Shown: positions 30,772 to 42,320 of the stretch, in pieces
Position numbering within the stretch: the stretch's first letter is position 1
Layout: every line of letters begins with the position of its first letter
Assembly: GCF_018812025.1 (NCBI RefSeq)
Contig: NC_063061.1
Span: 37,961,366-38,025,365 of the forward strand
DNA from: Megalobrama amblycephala
Taxonomy: Eukaryota > Chordata > Actinopteri > Cypriniformes > Xenocyprididae
DNA: 64,000 nt
Reading direction: 5' to 3'
Made by a program: the position numbers and the translations under genes
The notes under the pieces: generated by a model
The model's database searches: none
What the model saw: the letters and a program-made list of their open reading frames with translations, nothing else
Told to the model about the DNA's origin: nothing

Positions 30772-31526
30772 GTTAGAAGTTCCAGTGAGGAAAACAAAGT
30801 CATGTTTTTGTCTAAAAAAAAACATAAAACAAACACAACAGAACTACTGTATAAAGACTGTAACAAAAAATATGGACGTAGAGGTTTATGTAAGGTAATG
30901 TGAAAATAAGAGGCCCAATGGCTCTCTCTCACAGCTTGCTGCAGTTTCATTGTTCACCAAAGATTTACTTCATAGACTGTAAAACAATATGAACGTAGTG
31001 TCCGTGACTTCACCCGTAGATTTCTGAAGAGCATTTCTGAAGTGAAAATGAGGCCGCTGCCATCTTATCAGCGCGTCACCACACGTCACTTTTCTAAAAT
31101 CAAAATAAAACCGAACACCTCAAAACTGCAACAAATCAAGGTAAACACAACAGCCTTTTAAACATCTACAAACATCTCAGTTAAGCTCAAGTGCTCAAAA
31201 AGAGGATAAGGAAACCAATATCCTTCAAAAAGCTCTCTTCAATATAATGGATACATAAAATAATGTAAGTAAAATTAAAAAGTCAAAGCCTACTTGCTGG
31301 TTTGGGCCTCATCACCGGCTGAAACCACGTCCTCATATATGCTCTCAAAAATGAAAAACCTGCGATTCAGCAACTACCTGCACATGCACTCACATTTGTG
31401 TAAAGTAGCCTTGACAAGTTTGGGTGCGAAAAGGCAAAGCACACAAGATACAGTTCCTTCAATGGCCTGTAGATGGCAATATTGCTTTTTTTGTAGCAGA
31501 AATAAACTGCAGCAGAAAAAGTTAGG
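30772..31526. other. Unassigned sequence between TTAA elements
   Basis: No gene. 30980-31080 (CATAGACTGTAAAACAATATG, then GTGTCCGTGACTTCACCCG) and 30850-30880 (ACTGTAACAAAAAATATGGA) share a motif, suggesting a dispersed repeat. Confidence 0.4.
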
Positions 31527-31530
31527 TTAA

Positions 31531-32489
31531 AGGTGCCATCAAACGTTTTTTTTACAAGATGTAATAAAAGCCTAAGGTGTCCCCTGAATGTGTCTGAAGT
31601 TTCAGCTCAAAATACCCCATAGATTTTTTTAAAATAATTTTTTTAACTGCCTATTTTGAGGCATAATTAGAAATGTGCCGATTTCAGGGCTGTTGCCCCT
31701 TTAATTGGTCGCGCTCTCCGCCCCCCCCAGAGCTCTCGACTCTGTCGTTGCATAAACAAAGTTTACACAGCTAATATAACCCTCAAAATCTTTACAAATT
31801 GTTTGTCATGCAGCATGTCTAATCGCGTAAGTACAGTGTTTATTTGGATGTTTACATTTGATTCTGAATGAGTTTGATAGTGCTCCGTGGCTAACGGCTA
31901 ATGCTACACTGTTGGAGAGATTTATAAAGAATGAAGTTGTGTTTATGCATTATACAGACTGCAAGTGTTTAAAAATGAAAATAGCGATGGCTCTTGTCTC
32001 CGTGAATACAGTAAGAAACGATGGTAACTTTAACCACATTTAACAGTACATTAGCAACATGCTAACGAAACATTTAGAAAAACAATTTACAAATATCACT
32101 AAAAATATCATGTTATCATGGATCATGTCAGTTATTATTGCTCCATCTGCCATTTTTCGCTATTGTCCTTGCTTGCTTACCTAGTCTGATGATTCGGCTG
32201 TGCACATCCAGATGTTAATACTGCCTGCCCTTGTGTAATGCCTTTCATAATGTTGTTGGGAACATGAGCTGGCATATGCAAATATTGGGGGCGTACACCC
32301 CGACTGTTACGTAACAGTCGGTGTTATGCTGAGATTCGCCTGTTCTTCGGAGGTCTTTTAAACAAATGAGATTTATATAAGAAGGAGGAAACAATGGAGT
32401 TTGAGACTCACTGTATGTCATTTCCATGTACTGAACACTTGTTATTCGACTATGCCAAGGTAAATTCAATTTTCAATTCGATGGCACCT
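31531..32489. mobile_element. Kolobok/T2-like non-autonomous element
   Basis: Termini AGGTGCCATC... and ...GATGGCACCT flanked by TTAA at 31527-31530 and 32490-32493. The TTAAAGG start is the hallmark of the T2/Kolobok group. 959 bp, no transposase. Contains an octamer-like ATGCAAAT (about 32276-32283) and a perfect palindrome at 32300-32321. Confidence 0.8.
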
Positions 32490-32493
32490 TTAA

Positions 32494-33342
32494 AAAGTTA
32501 GCCATGCAAAATGTAACAAATAATTGCATAATTCATTACAAATGTATTAGAGTAAAGAGAACATATTTATTTAAAAATGTAGTAAGTAGAGAGTAAAAGT
32601 TGCTAATAACTTTGATACTCAGAAACAGGGTTCAGAGAATTTATTTTGTTCCACATTAATTTCACACATGTCTGGTACAATGTGTGGCTTTGTTTCATTA
32701 ATTTCATTATACTTTTTTCTTTATTTACCCCGAAAGAAGGGAAGTGAAATGTGACAACATGCCCCATACGTGGAGCGCATTGTAACATGACCATATGACA
32801 GCTTAAAATGTTATCTGATCTAAAATAATATACATGACAAACTAAAATATTTTGTCATTAAAAGACTATTATTTCTTTCATATAAAATAACATTTTTAGA
32901 TTTAGATTTAATTTTTAGAAATTAAAATTTAAATAATTTTGTAGTTGAACACTGCACAACACAGCTGTACAGCCTAGATCAAAACAATACAGACAAACAG
33001 CTCAAGAAACACATTCAGAAACACTGAACTCAACACTCTCCTCCCTCCACTCACAGCTCTCACTGAACACCAGACAAATAGACGAGCCAGTACCAATGCT
33101 GAAAATTGCTTAAAATAACATTATAATGTTCAGGTTCTTCCACTCAGTTTTATTCACTCTTTTCTCTATGGTATCTCAACAGATATTCATAAAAGTTAAT
33201 TATGCCAATTGTATTGGTAACTGTATAGAATAGTATAGTTCTAATAGTGGGTCACATTGTAACGCAGTGTTACAACAAACCCTATCTGTGCAACTGGAAT
33301 TTAAACTTGGTTAGTGTCGTCTGCTAATTAGTGAAACATTAA
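32494..33342. other. AT-rich sequence, nothing recognised
   Basis: Very AT-rich, with no open frame of interest on either strand and no terminal repeats found. Confidence 0.5.
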
Positions 33343-34315
33343 TGTAGCGGTTCTGTACAGTTATTAATCAATTTATGGGTTAAAATTCTGAATTATAATA
33401 AATCATAAAACTTTGTTAAATTATGATTCATAAATCGACCCAAGGGGGAATTAAACATATTGTGAATTGAATACAACGAATTGTAATCAATCACCTATAT
33501 GATAAGTTCTGGTTTAATAATTATTCAGAGAAACTATGTTTGTCCAGCAAACCCTAGTCCCTCCTAGAATGTTATAAACGGATTTATTCTTTGGCCACAA
33601 AAATAAATTCCTATCATAGCATCGAAGCATAAAATGATCGAAAACGTTAAAGTGACTTGGACAATCGAGCATGAATAATGTGTTTAATATATGCAAACTA
33701 CTACTACAGAGGTTATACGTCTAAATACAGAATATACAAATATATACAAAAGTGAAAGTAGAGGAAAGGAAAGAGAGAAGGGAAGCAGCAAAACTTACAA
33801 ACAGTCCTTGAGGCCAGCACGGAAATCAGTTTCATTATCTAAGATTGAGAAACGGCAGTCTACTTGCATTGGTTTTGCGTGTTGAGTTTCAGTTTAACGC
33901 TGGTGCAGTTCGTTGGCTTCTTCCGTTCCGTGGGAGGTTTGAACTGAGGACTTGAAGGTTTGAAAGTTTCGCTGAAGATGGTGGTCCCGACTCCCGAGGG
34001 ATGAGCGTGATGGCAGCGTGGTCGCTGTGACGTCCGGGAAAGACGTGCATGAGTGGGCGATGGAAGATTCAAGGCGATCGGGAGAACACACAGGAGAATT
34101 CTGGTGTTCCTCTTTTTATGACAGATAAGCCGACACCTCCTTGAGGTGGAATAGCCAATGACATAGGGGCAAAGTTGGCGGGCAAGCTTTCCCCTTTGTC
34201 TGGTCTCCTAGGTGAATTTGCATACTGATGACTATCAGATTGGATTTCGAGATGGAGTACTTTCTTCACAGTATCATTAAACAAAAATAACAATGCATTT
34301 GTCAGGTATGTGACA
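33343..34315 (-). mobile_element. Possible solo LTR, reverse orientation
   Basis: Read on the minus strand it runs from TGTCACATACCTGAC (34315) to CCGCTACA (33343), with a CCAAT-like ATTGGCTATT (about 34150), a CATAAAAAGAGG TATA-like box (about 34120), a G+C-rich stretch where a transcript could start and an AATAAA further on (about 33590). That is LTR-like order. No matching target duplication was found, so the ends are tentative. Confidence 0.35.
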
Positions 34316-34889
34316 TATCTCAGTGAATGAGCAGTAGCCAGAGCTTTAAAACAAGATCAAACTCGACAGATCAGAAAGGAATAAAAAAGTTAAGAAGTTA
34401 TGGTTTACAGACAAATTCCATCATTAAAACTAACACTAGCACAAATACAGTCATTTAAACTAATTCTAAACACTAGGAAGCATACATGCACTTAATATAC
34501 AGGATGGGTACATTTTGGCATAGTTGTATTTTACATATACAGTCAATGATGTATGTTTGTGTGTTTTTGTGTGTGTCTGTGTGTGTGTGGTGTGTGTTGG
34601 AATGTAATCTGGCCTGTAGCCCATGGGGGGGCCTTTGATGTCCCCAGAGCTAACGAATTGAGCCCTCTTTATTACCTGGAGGGTAATAAACATGTCAGAG
34701 TGTCTGTTTTTTTCTCTGGACCGGCCGGAGCCGAGGTTAGATTACAACACAGTCTAGCATGCGAGAGGCATCCTGAAGGTTCCAGATTTTATTGACCGTC
34801 TTGATAAGTGTGCATATGCTACATTAAAGAACAAACAGATTGGAGATTAAAATAATATCAGATTTGTCAAAAAAAGTGAACACTTACTT
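34316..34889. other. Spacer with GT-rich simple repeat
   Basis: (GT)-rich tract at about 34553-34600. No gene or terminal repeats recognised. The L2 5' UTR begins near 34890. Confidence 0.4.
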
Positions 34890-35781
34890 TTGCTGGGACT
34901 TCCGGTGTGAGAACACTGGCGCGCTACTGCTGCCGCTTCACCCTGATGCTTGTTAGTCTGTCTGTTTGACTGTCTGCCGATAAGTTTTTATTTTTGGATT
35001 CGTTTCTACTGACTTCAACAGATCTGGATTATCTGGATTATTTACTGGATTACTTTCTTTACTTAAAAAGTTTTGAACGACTGACCTGGCATTCTCGTGA
35101 TCCTGTCACACTGATCAGCTACGAGCCCTCTCCATTCCTATTCACATCCTTGCCGACATCTGGCAAGGTGAGTCTCCACTCTCTCTGTCATTTGTGGTGT
35201 AAGTCCTCGGTATGGTTGGGTAGCCTTCCCTTCTGTGGATTGTGATTCGGTTCGGTTCTGGCTAACGTAGTTTAAACCGACAGTTGATATATGGGCTGCT
35301 GAATACTTTTATGAGTTAATGCCTGCACAAACTGCTGCTGCTGCTCTCTGCCGACTTCATCTATTTTATTCCGTTGTTTGATTACTGATTTCTCTGGTCG
35401 TTTTAACAAACTGGACCTGAGGACTGTTTTTCCCAAATAGAAAACTTCAACTTTTCAGTAACTCGAACTGGACTGGCGGTTTGATCACGGCCTTTGGTGT
35501 CGCTTACTTCTCAAGGAGCTATCCAGGAGTTTGTTTGCAACAATGTGGATCAGCCGACTTCTCTTGTGGATTATATTTTATTTCATATACCATCCAGTGA
35601 CATCGATACTTCAATATACAGCGACAGAACTTTTCTCACTGTGATTTTGTGTCACCGAACCTCCGCTGACCCTTAAGTCTCACCAGGATATTATATACTA
35701 TCCTCGGCAGAAGTACATCCATTGCGGGTCACGACGGAATTATATCTATGACGATACTGGTCCAATTACGATCGTTCTGGT
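34890..35781 (+). mobile_element. L2 LINE (second copy): 5' UTR and ORF2 start
   Basis: Starts near ACTTCCGGTGTGAGAACAC, a typical LINE 5' UTR beginning, and runs to the Gypsy insertion. Its last 100 bp are open in the frame that continues after the Gypsy element at 41767, reading IHCGSRRNYIYDD. Together with 41767-42077, 48777-50931 and 52240-52818 this is an almost full-length L2 of about 3.9 kb, containing three independent insertions. Confidence 0.7.
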
Positions 35782-36453
35782 TGTAGCAATGCCACATAAG
35801 GGGTGATATTTATACTTATGTTTGATTAACACGAATGCATGGTTGATCATTTATTTTAATTGTCACCCTGTGCTCTGTTCCGTTGCTCCTGTGTGTGTGT
35901 GTGTGTGAGACCTCAAGTGAACGGACTCTCGCGAGATTCCACAAGTCCCGCGCGGCCTTTGCGTCACGTGAGGATAACACGGAACTTTAAAGTTAGCCGG
36001 CAAACCGGCATCGAGCAGCGTCTGTGTTCGCTCCCTCACTCTGTCACATTTGTGGATTATTTGCCGAACTGTTTTCTTCTGGAGTTTACTGCCGCCTCAC
36101 CTGTGGAGTTTTGTCTGGGTGTTTTTGTTTTTGGGACTTTGGACTACTTACCAGGGAGGATTTTTAACAGTTCGGTGGTCACGTTGGATCTGCTCTCGGA
36201 CATTCATTCATTCATTCATGGACATTTTCCGGTGAGACTGATTCAATAACATACATACTACGTTTGGACTTTCGCTTTCACATACATTTTTTTTTAAAAC
36301 GTTTTTCTGGTTGTATTGTGGGTCAAGACTTTTCTAAATTGTATAATACACTTGGGTGATTGAAACAAAGTTTGGTCTGTAATTTTTCATATTATTTCCA
36401 GAGGAACGAGCGGTTCCCTCAATTTTAGTGTACACGTTATTCTGAGTGTTACA
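35782..36453 (+). mobile_element. 5' LTR of Gypsy element B
   Basis: 672 bp, TGTAGCAATGCC to GAGTGTTACA. Preceded by TGGT (35778-35781), repeated after the 3' LTR. Differs from the 3' LTR at about six bases plus a (GT)n length change, so the insertion is recent. The following TGGTGGCCCGTACGGGGAT (36456-36474) is a candidate primer-binding site, tRNA not identified. Confidence 0.92.
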
Positions 36454-36533
36454 TAGTGGTGGCCCGTACGGGGATCACTCTGTTTGTATTTTTTCTTTTT
36501 TCCTTTTGTGTGAATACATATATATTTGTAAAT

Positions 36534-37640
36534 ATGGAGGATACAGATACTGCTACTCAGACTGCTATGATTAATGATAATGTACAGACACCTAATGTTA
36601 CTGGTGAAAATATGGTGAATAATGCTGATAACTCTGGTGATACGCCTGAGGTAGATTTTACGGCAGGCCCATTTGTAACTTGACGCAATCCTACAGCAGA
36701 ATTGACATCTATGTTAAGTTCCTTGTATATCTCTGACCCTGATGACCAAAGTGATGATGGTGATGATGATGTAACATCAAGCTGTGTGTATAATGTTAAT
36801 GTCATACAAACAATGCAGGCAGATATTGAGAAGTTAAAGGTGGATTTATTGGCCCTTAACACAAAAGTGCAGGCTGGGGAATGTGATTTTAAACAGTCTA
36901 TTGAAAGTGCTTTAAATAGAGAGGCCAATTTTCAGCAGGCAGTGGACGCTAGCTTGGCGGAGCTGGAAGAATATTTCCAGAAGAGTCTGGAGAAGTTGGA
37001 GAGGGCCGTTACAGAGTGCTTTCTGCAGAGAGAAGCAAAATGGGAGAGTCAGATGAAAAAGCTGAGACTCACAAGTACCCCTTCTCTGTCCCACCTACGA
37101 GCATACACTCCAGCTACTTCCTTTTCTTCTTTTACTGCCCCTAGAACCCCGATACCTGCTGCCAGAACTAAAACACCCACGTCTAAAACTGTCAATGTTA
37201 CATATGATGTACCCCCTGTTAACACCCCACTAACCACTGTGCTTAATCCTCCAGCTGTTCAAAGTGCCATGTCCTTCTGTGCGCAGCCTCCAATTAGACT
37301 GGAGTTTCCCACCTTTGGTGATGCGTGTGAGACAGCGGATGTGCTCGCCTTCATCAAACAGTGCGAGAATTACCTGGAAATCAGGCCACTGCCCAGTCCA
37401 GAGCTCATCGGAACCCTCAGCACGGTGCTGCATGGGCCGGCATTGAGAAAGAGAAAGATAACCGATTGGCGGTCTTTTAAGAAGGCAGTCATGGCTGTGC
37501 GTTTCTACCAGAGGATTACCTCACGGAGGTCGAGGACAAACTGAGGTCAATGGTGCAACAGCCGAAACAACGTCTACGAGACTTCGCCTACCACTCTGCT
37601 TAAAGTGGAAACCTGATATTTCCGAGGACGAGGTGGTGAG
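36534..37640 (+). pseudogene. Gypsy element B gag, broken
   Basis: Starts MEDTDTATQTAM at 36534. A TGA at 36681-36683 interrupts; the same frame continues to 37544 with an acidic stretch, a long predicted coiled coil (about 36810-37040) and a capsid start PIRLEFPTFGDACETADVLA (about 37290). After about 37480 the capsid continues in other frames, with deletions and a stop near 37602, before joining the pol frame at about 37633. No zinc knuckle seen. Non-functional as it stands. Confidence 0.75.
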
Positions 37641-40600
37641 CCGCATCCTTAATAATATCAACCCCAGGGTGGCGGGCTGCCTACGAGGAACTGTGAAGAC
37701 AGTAGAACAGTTGGTAAAAGTGGGGTCAAAGGTAGAGAAGGATTGTTTAGGGGCGAAGGATTACTGGCAGAAGGTTGGCAGTCAAAATACAAAGGAAAAG
37801 GCAGATAAGAGACCATCTAAAAGAAATACCTCCAAACACCTGGCTGGCTTATCCATTGCCCAACCACACGCAGCAACATCTCTCCTATTGGTGCCGGTGG
37901 AGGTGCAGGGCAGAGAAATGAAGGCGGTGCTCGACACCGGGAGCACCTTTACACTAATGCAGGAAACCCTCTGGAGACAGTTAGGAGGAGAGGCAGCGAC
38001 AAGAACTACAGACCAAAAGTTCATAATGGCAGATGGCAAGGTTCATCAAGCAGTAGACCAGAGGAACATAACCTACAGGTGGCACAAAAAGGTATGTCAA
38101 CTGAATACCTTTATAATGAAAGATGCTCACTTAGCATTTCCTCTGTTGGCCAGACTGGACTTTTTGAGGGCTGCGGGTGCCATTCTGGAGCTGGCTCATA
38201 ATAGATATGGACTGGAGACAGAAGGAGGTTACAGATATTACCCTTTCTACCACACCCAGATGAATCCGGGGTTAGCTACCATGTCTGATGGTCAAACTAG
38301 GCTCCACACTGCCACCGTAAGTTTATATTACGCCTTACCTCCAACCTGGGAAACGCCATTCATTTCCCCTCTGCCTCTAGATGTTCCAAGCTGGGACTCA
38401 GACAACCAAGAGGAGCTGCTGAAGCTAATGGCTGCCTGGCCACGTGCTACCTCCAACATCCTGGGGAAGACAGATGTGGAAAAACACAAAATCATTTTGA
38501 CGGATGAAGTACCCATTAAATCACGTGCTTACCGTGTTTCCCCTTTCAAGAAAAAGATCATTGAAGAGCATGTGGACCAGATGCTCAAGGACCATATCAT
38601 CGAGCCCTCCTTTTCCCCTTGGGCATCGCCTGTCGTCCTGGTTCCTAAACCAGATGGAACATATAGATTTTGCATTGATTACAGGAAACTTAACAGCAAG
38701 ACAGTACCAGATGCTTATCCCATGCCTCTTGTACACGATATCCTGGAGTCCATGGAAGGAGCTGCATGGTTCAGCACCCTGGATCTCCAGTCCGGCTATT
38801 GGCAGGTGGAGATGGAGGAGGGCAGTAAAGACAAGACGGCCTTCATTACCACCAAAGGCTTATACCAATTCTGGTCTATGCCGTTTGGGCTCAGGAACTC
38901 CGCAGCCACCTTTCAAAGACTGATAGAGAAGGTGTTGGCAGAGCTGAGGGGGCAGTTTTGTTTTGTGTATATTGACGATATAATTGTCTTCTCCCGATCT
39001 TTACAAGAACACATATCTCATCTAAACATGATATTCCAAAGACTCACCCAGGCCAATCTTACCCTCAATATGAAGAAGTGCCATTTCTTCAAAAGACAAC
39101 TGAAGTTCCTGGGCCATATTGTCTCCGACAAGGGAGTTGAGGTCGACGCTGAAAAAACCAAAGCGGTCGTTCAGTATCCTCCACCTAGAGACCTAAAGGC
39201 ACTCCAGCGTTTTCTTGGTTTGGCTGGTTGGTATCACAAGTTCATACCTCACTTCGCAGACATCACAGCTCCCCTCAACAATCTGAAAAAGAAAGATGTC
39301 CAGTGGCAGTGGACCCCAGAGTGTCAGGCCAGCTTTGAGAACATCAAAACCTTACTTCAAAGTCCACCTGTCCTAATCCAACCAGACCTCAACCAGCCAT
39401 TCCAGGTCCATACGGATGCCAGCGATGTGGGCTTGGGTGCCATCCTCTGCCAGCAAACACCTGAAGGAGAGAGAGTAATTGCGTATGCATCACGAACACT
39501 TCACGGAGCGGAACTTAATTACTTGACATCTGAAAAGGAGTGTTTGGCAGTGGTTTGGGCGGTGGAAAAATGGAGACATTATCTGGAGGGAAAACGCTTT
39601 GATGTATTTACAGACCATGCAGCTTTGGCCTGGGTATTTAACAGCCCCAAGACCAACTCCCGTCTGACCCGTTGGACCCTCCGGTTGCAGCAGTTTGACT
39701 TCCAAGTCCACCATCGGAAGGGCTGCTTAAACCAGGGACCTGATGCGCTGTCTCGAGCCCCTGGGAATGTAAAGGAAGAAGAGGCACCATGTTTGGCAGT
39801 AACAACACCTAAGCATTCTTCAGACATTCCACACTCACTGGCTGAAATAGCACAGGCCCAGGAGAGCGACGAAACAGTCAGCCGTCTGAAAGCAGAACCT
39901 AAAACCAGGAGGGTTAAAGACCAGCAAATTACCTTTGAAGAACATCAGGGGGTATTATATCGGCAAGTTCCAATGAAGAATGGGAGCAAATTCCAGATGG
40001 TTGTCCCTCGAGCTTTGATACCTGGATTTCTGCATTACTTCCACGACAATCCATTGGGTGGACACCTGGGAAGACTAAAAACCTTGCTGAGGCTCCTGGA
40101 GGTGGCTTGGTGGCCATCGGTGCATGCAGACGTCTGGAATTACGTCAAGGGATGTGAAACCTGCCAAAAATATAAACATGACAATACGAAACCCAGTGGT
40201 CTGCTGCAAACAACACAAGTAACAGAGCCTGGTCAAATTATGGGGGTGGACCTTATGGGACCATTCCCATGCAGCAAGAAACGCCACATATACCTGCTAG
40301 TAATGGTGGATTACTACTCTAAATGGGTAGAATTGTTCCCCCTGCGTGACAGTAAAACACAAAAAATCGTGAGAATACTCAGAGAGGAGATTTTCACCCG
40401 ATGGGGGGTCCCGAAGTATCTTGTGTCCGACCGGGGTTCTCAATTTACATCTAAAGTACTCTCTGAATTGTGCAACACTTGGGGAAGCATCCAGAAACTC
40501 ACCACAAGCTATCACCCACAAACAAACCTGACAGAGAGAATCAACAAGACATTAAAAACAATGATAGCATCATATGTGGGGCAATACCGTCAGTTATGGG

Positions 40601-41109
40601 ACCACTGATTACCTGAGTTTCGTTTTGCTATCAACTCAGCCTATCAAGAGACCACTGGCAAAACCCCGGCTGAGCTGATGTTGGGCCGTCGACTTCAGGG
40701 ACCCCTGGAAAGACTCATCCATAAAGCCCCTGCACCAAATCAAACATCGTATAATCTCGTTGAAAGACAAACCATGATGGCAGAGGAGGTAAAACGCAGA
40801 GTGGAAGTGCAAAAAGCCAGACAAGCGAGGTATTATAATTACCGGAGGAAAGATGCGCAGTTTCAACCGGGTGACCTCGTCTGGATGAGGACGCATCCCC
40901 TCTCATCAGCCACTGACAAATACTCTGCCAAGCTAGCGCCCAAGTGGGAGGGTCCAGCAAAAATAATAAAGAAAATGGGGCCAATAAATTACACCGTTTG
41001 TTGGGGCAACCCACCTAAAACAGATAATATTAATGTGGTAAACCTGAAACGCTGGTATGGTCGCTCTCCTCGGCTGGGGGGGGGGGATTTATGTAGCAAT
41101 GCCACATAA
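37633..41109 (+). pseudogene. Gypsy element B pol, one premature stop
   Basis: Open from 37633 except for a TGA at 40606-40608; the same frame then runs on to about 41107 inside the LTR. Domains: aspartic protease AVLDTGSTFTLM (37923-37958), RT (38560-39000, YIDD at 38968-38979), RNase H (39400-39760, VHTDASDVGLGAIL), integrase zinc region (40040-40180) and core (40240-40560; GVDLMGP, SDRGSQF, NLTERINKTL), then a C-terminal GPY/F-like part with WEGPAKIIKKMGP. The TGA replaces a tryptophan-like position in the integrase. The near-intact state agrees with the similar LTRs. Confidence 0.92.
41075..41088 (+). promoter_or_regulatory. Polypurine tract of Gypsy element B
   Basis: A run of about twelve G ending in GGGGA just before ATTTATGTAGC, at the 5' edge of the 3' LTR. 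Confidence 0.7.
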
Positions 41110-41766
41110 GGGGTGATATTTATACTTATGTTTGATTAACACGAATGCATGGTTGATCATTTATTTTAATTGTCACCCTGTGCTCTGTTCCGTTGCTCCT
41201 GTGTGTGTGTGTGTGTGTGAGACCTCAAGTGAACGGGCTCTCGCGAGATTCCACAAGTACCGCGCGGCCTTTGCGTCACGTGAGGATAACACGGAACTTT
41301 AAAGTTAGCCGGCAAACCGGCATCGAGCAGCGTCTGTGTTCGCTCCGTCACTCTGTCACATTTGTGGATTATTTGCCGAACTGTTTTCTTCTGGAGTTTA
41401 CTGCCGCCTCACCTGTGGAGTTTTGTCTGGGTGTTTTTGTTTTTGGGACTTTGGACTACTTACCAGGGAGGATTTTTAACAGTTCGGTGGTCACGTTGGA
41501 TCTGCTCTCGGACATTCATTCATTCATTCATGGACATTTTCCGGTGAGACTGATTCAATAACATACATACTATGTTTGGACTTTCGCTTTCACATACATT
41601 TTTAAAAAAAAACGTTTTTCTGGTTGTATTGTGGGTCAAGACTTTTCTAAATTGTATAATACACTTGGGTGATTGAAACAAAGTTTGGTCTGTCATTTTT
41701 CATATTATTTCCAGAGGAACGAGCGGTTCCCTCAATTTTAGTGTACACGTTATTCTGAGTGTTACA
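41092..41766 (+). mobile_element. 3' LTR of Gypsy element B
   Basis: 675 bp, the near-identical partner of 35782-36453, followed by TGGT (41767-41770), a 4-bp target duplication. Confidence 0.92.
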
Positions 41767-42077
41767 TGGTCATCCACTTCACATCCACCAAAGAAATCAA
41801 AACGGACTGTTGATCACAGTGTGTTAGCCAACGTAACCGGGACAACTAGTACCAAATCAGTTAAGAACGATCTAACTTTTGGTTTATTCAACATTCGCTC
41901 GTTAACAAATAAAGGACCTCTTATATACGATCTCCTAAATGATAACAAGTTTGATTTCCTCTGTTTGACTGAAACATGGCAACAACCTCACGATTTCTCA
42001 CAGCTTGATCAAACGGTACCGGCTTTGTTTACACCTGTCAACCCCGTGCCTCTGGCCGAGGAGGAGGGCTTGCGATA
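41767..42077 (+). pseudogene. L2 LINE (second copy) ORF2: endonuclease start
   Basis: Reads LTFGLFNIRSLTNKGPLIYD and FDFLCLTETWQQP, the N-terminal motifs of the L2 apurinic-like endonuclease (N and E catalytic settings). The frame runs to the LINE insertion at TGCGATA (42071-42077) and resumes at 48777. Confidence 0.88.
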
Positions 42078-42320
42078 TTTTTATTTCAAAGTGTTTTTAT
42101 TGTTTTAAATGTACATAACACAAACAAGCCAACATACATTCTCTTATGTCATACAGGACATCCCCATCCACAAACCGCATGCTTTGTATACATTATCTCA
42201 CATCTCTCCTTTCGTCACAGGGTTTGCATCCAAGGTTTGTACAAGAGAGAATGCACACAGAACACACACACAAAAAAAAAAAAAAAGGAGAAAAGGAGAT
42301 GAGATGAGAGCCTAAATTTT

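Noticed and set aside
35860..36249. 129-codon frame in the Gypsy B 5' LTR, repeated at 41193-41561 in the 3' LTR
   Set aside because: Lies wholly within the LTR, duplicates only because the LTRs are near-identical, and shows no known domain; a small LTR-encoded protein cannot be excluded but is unsupported.
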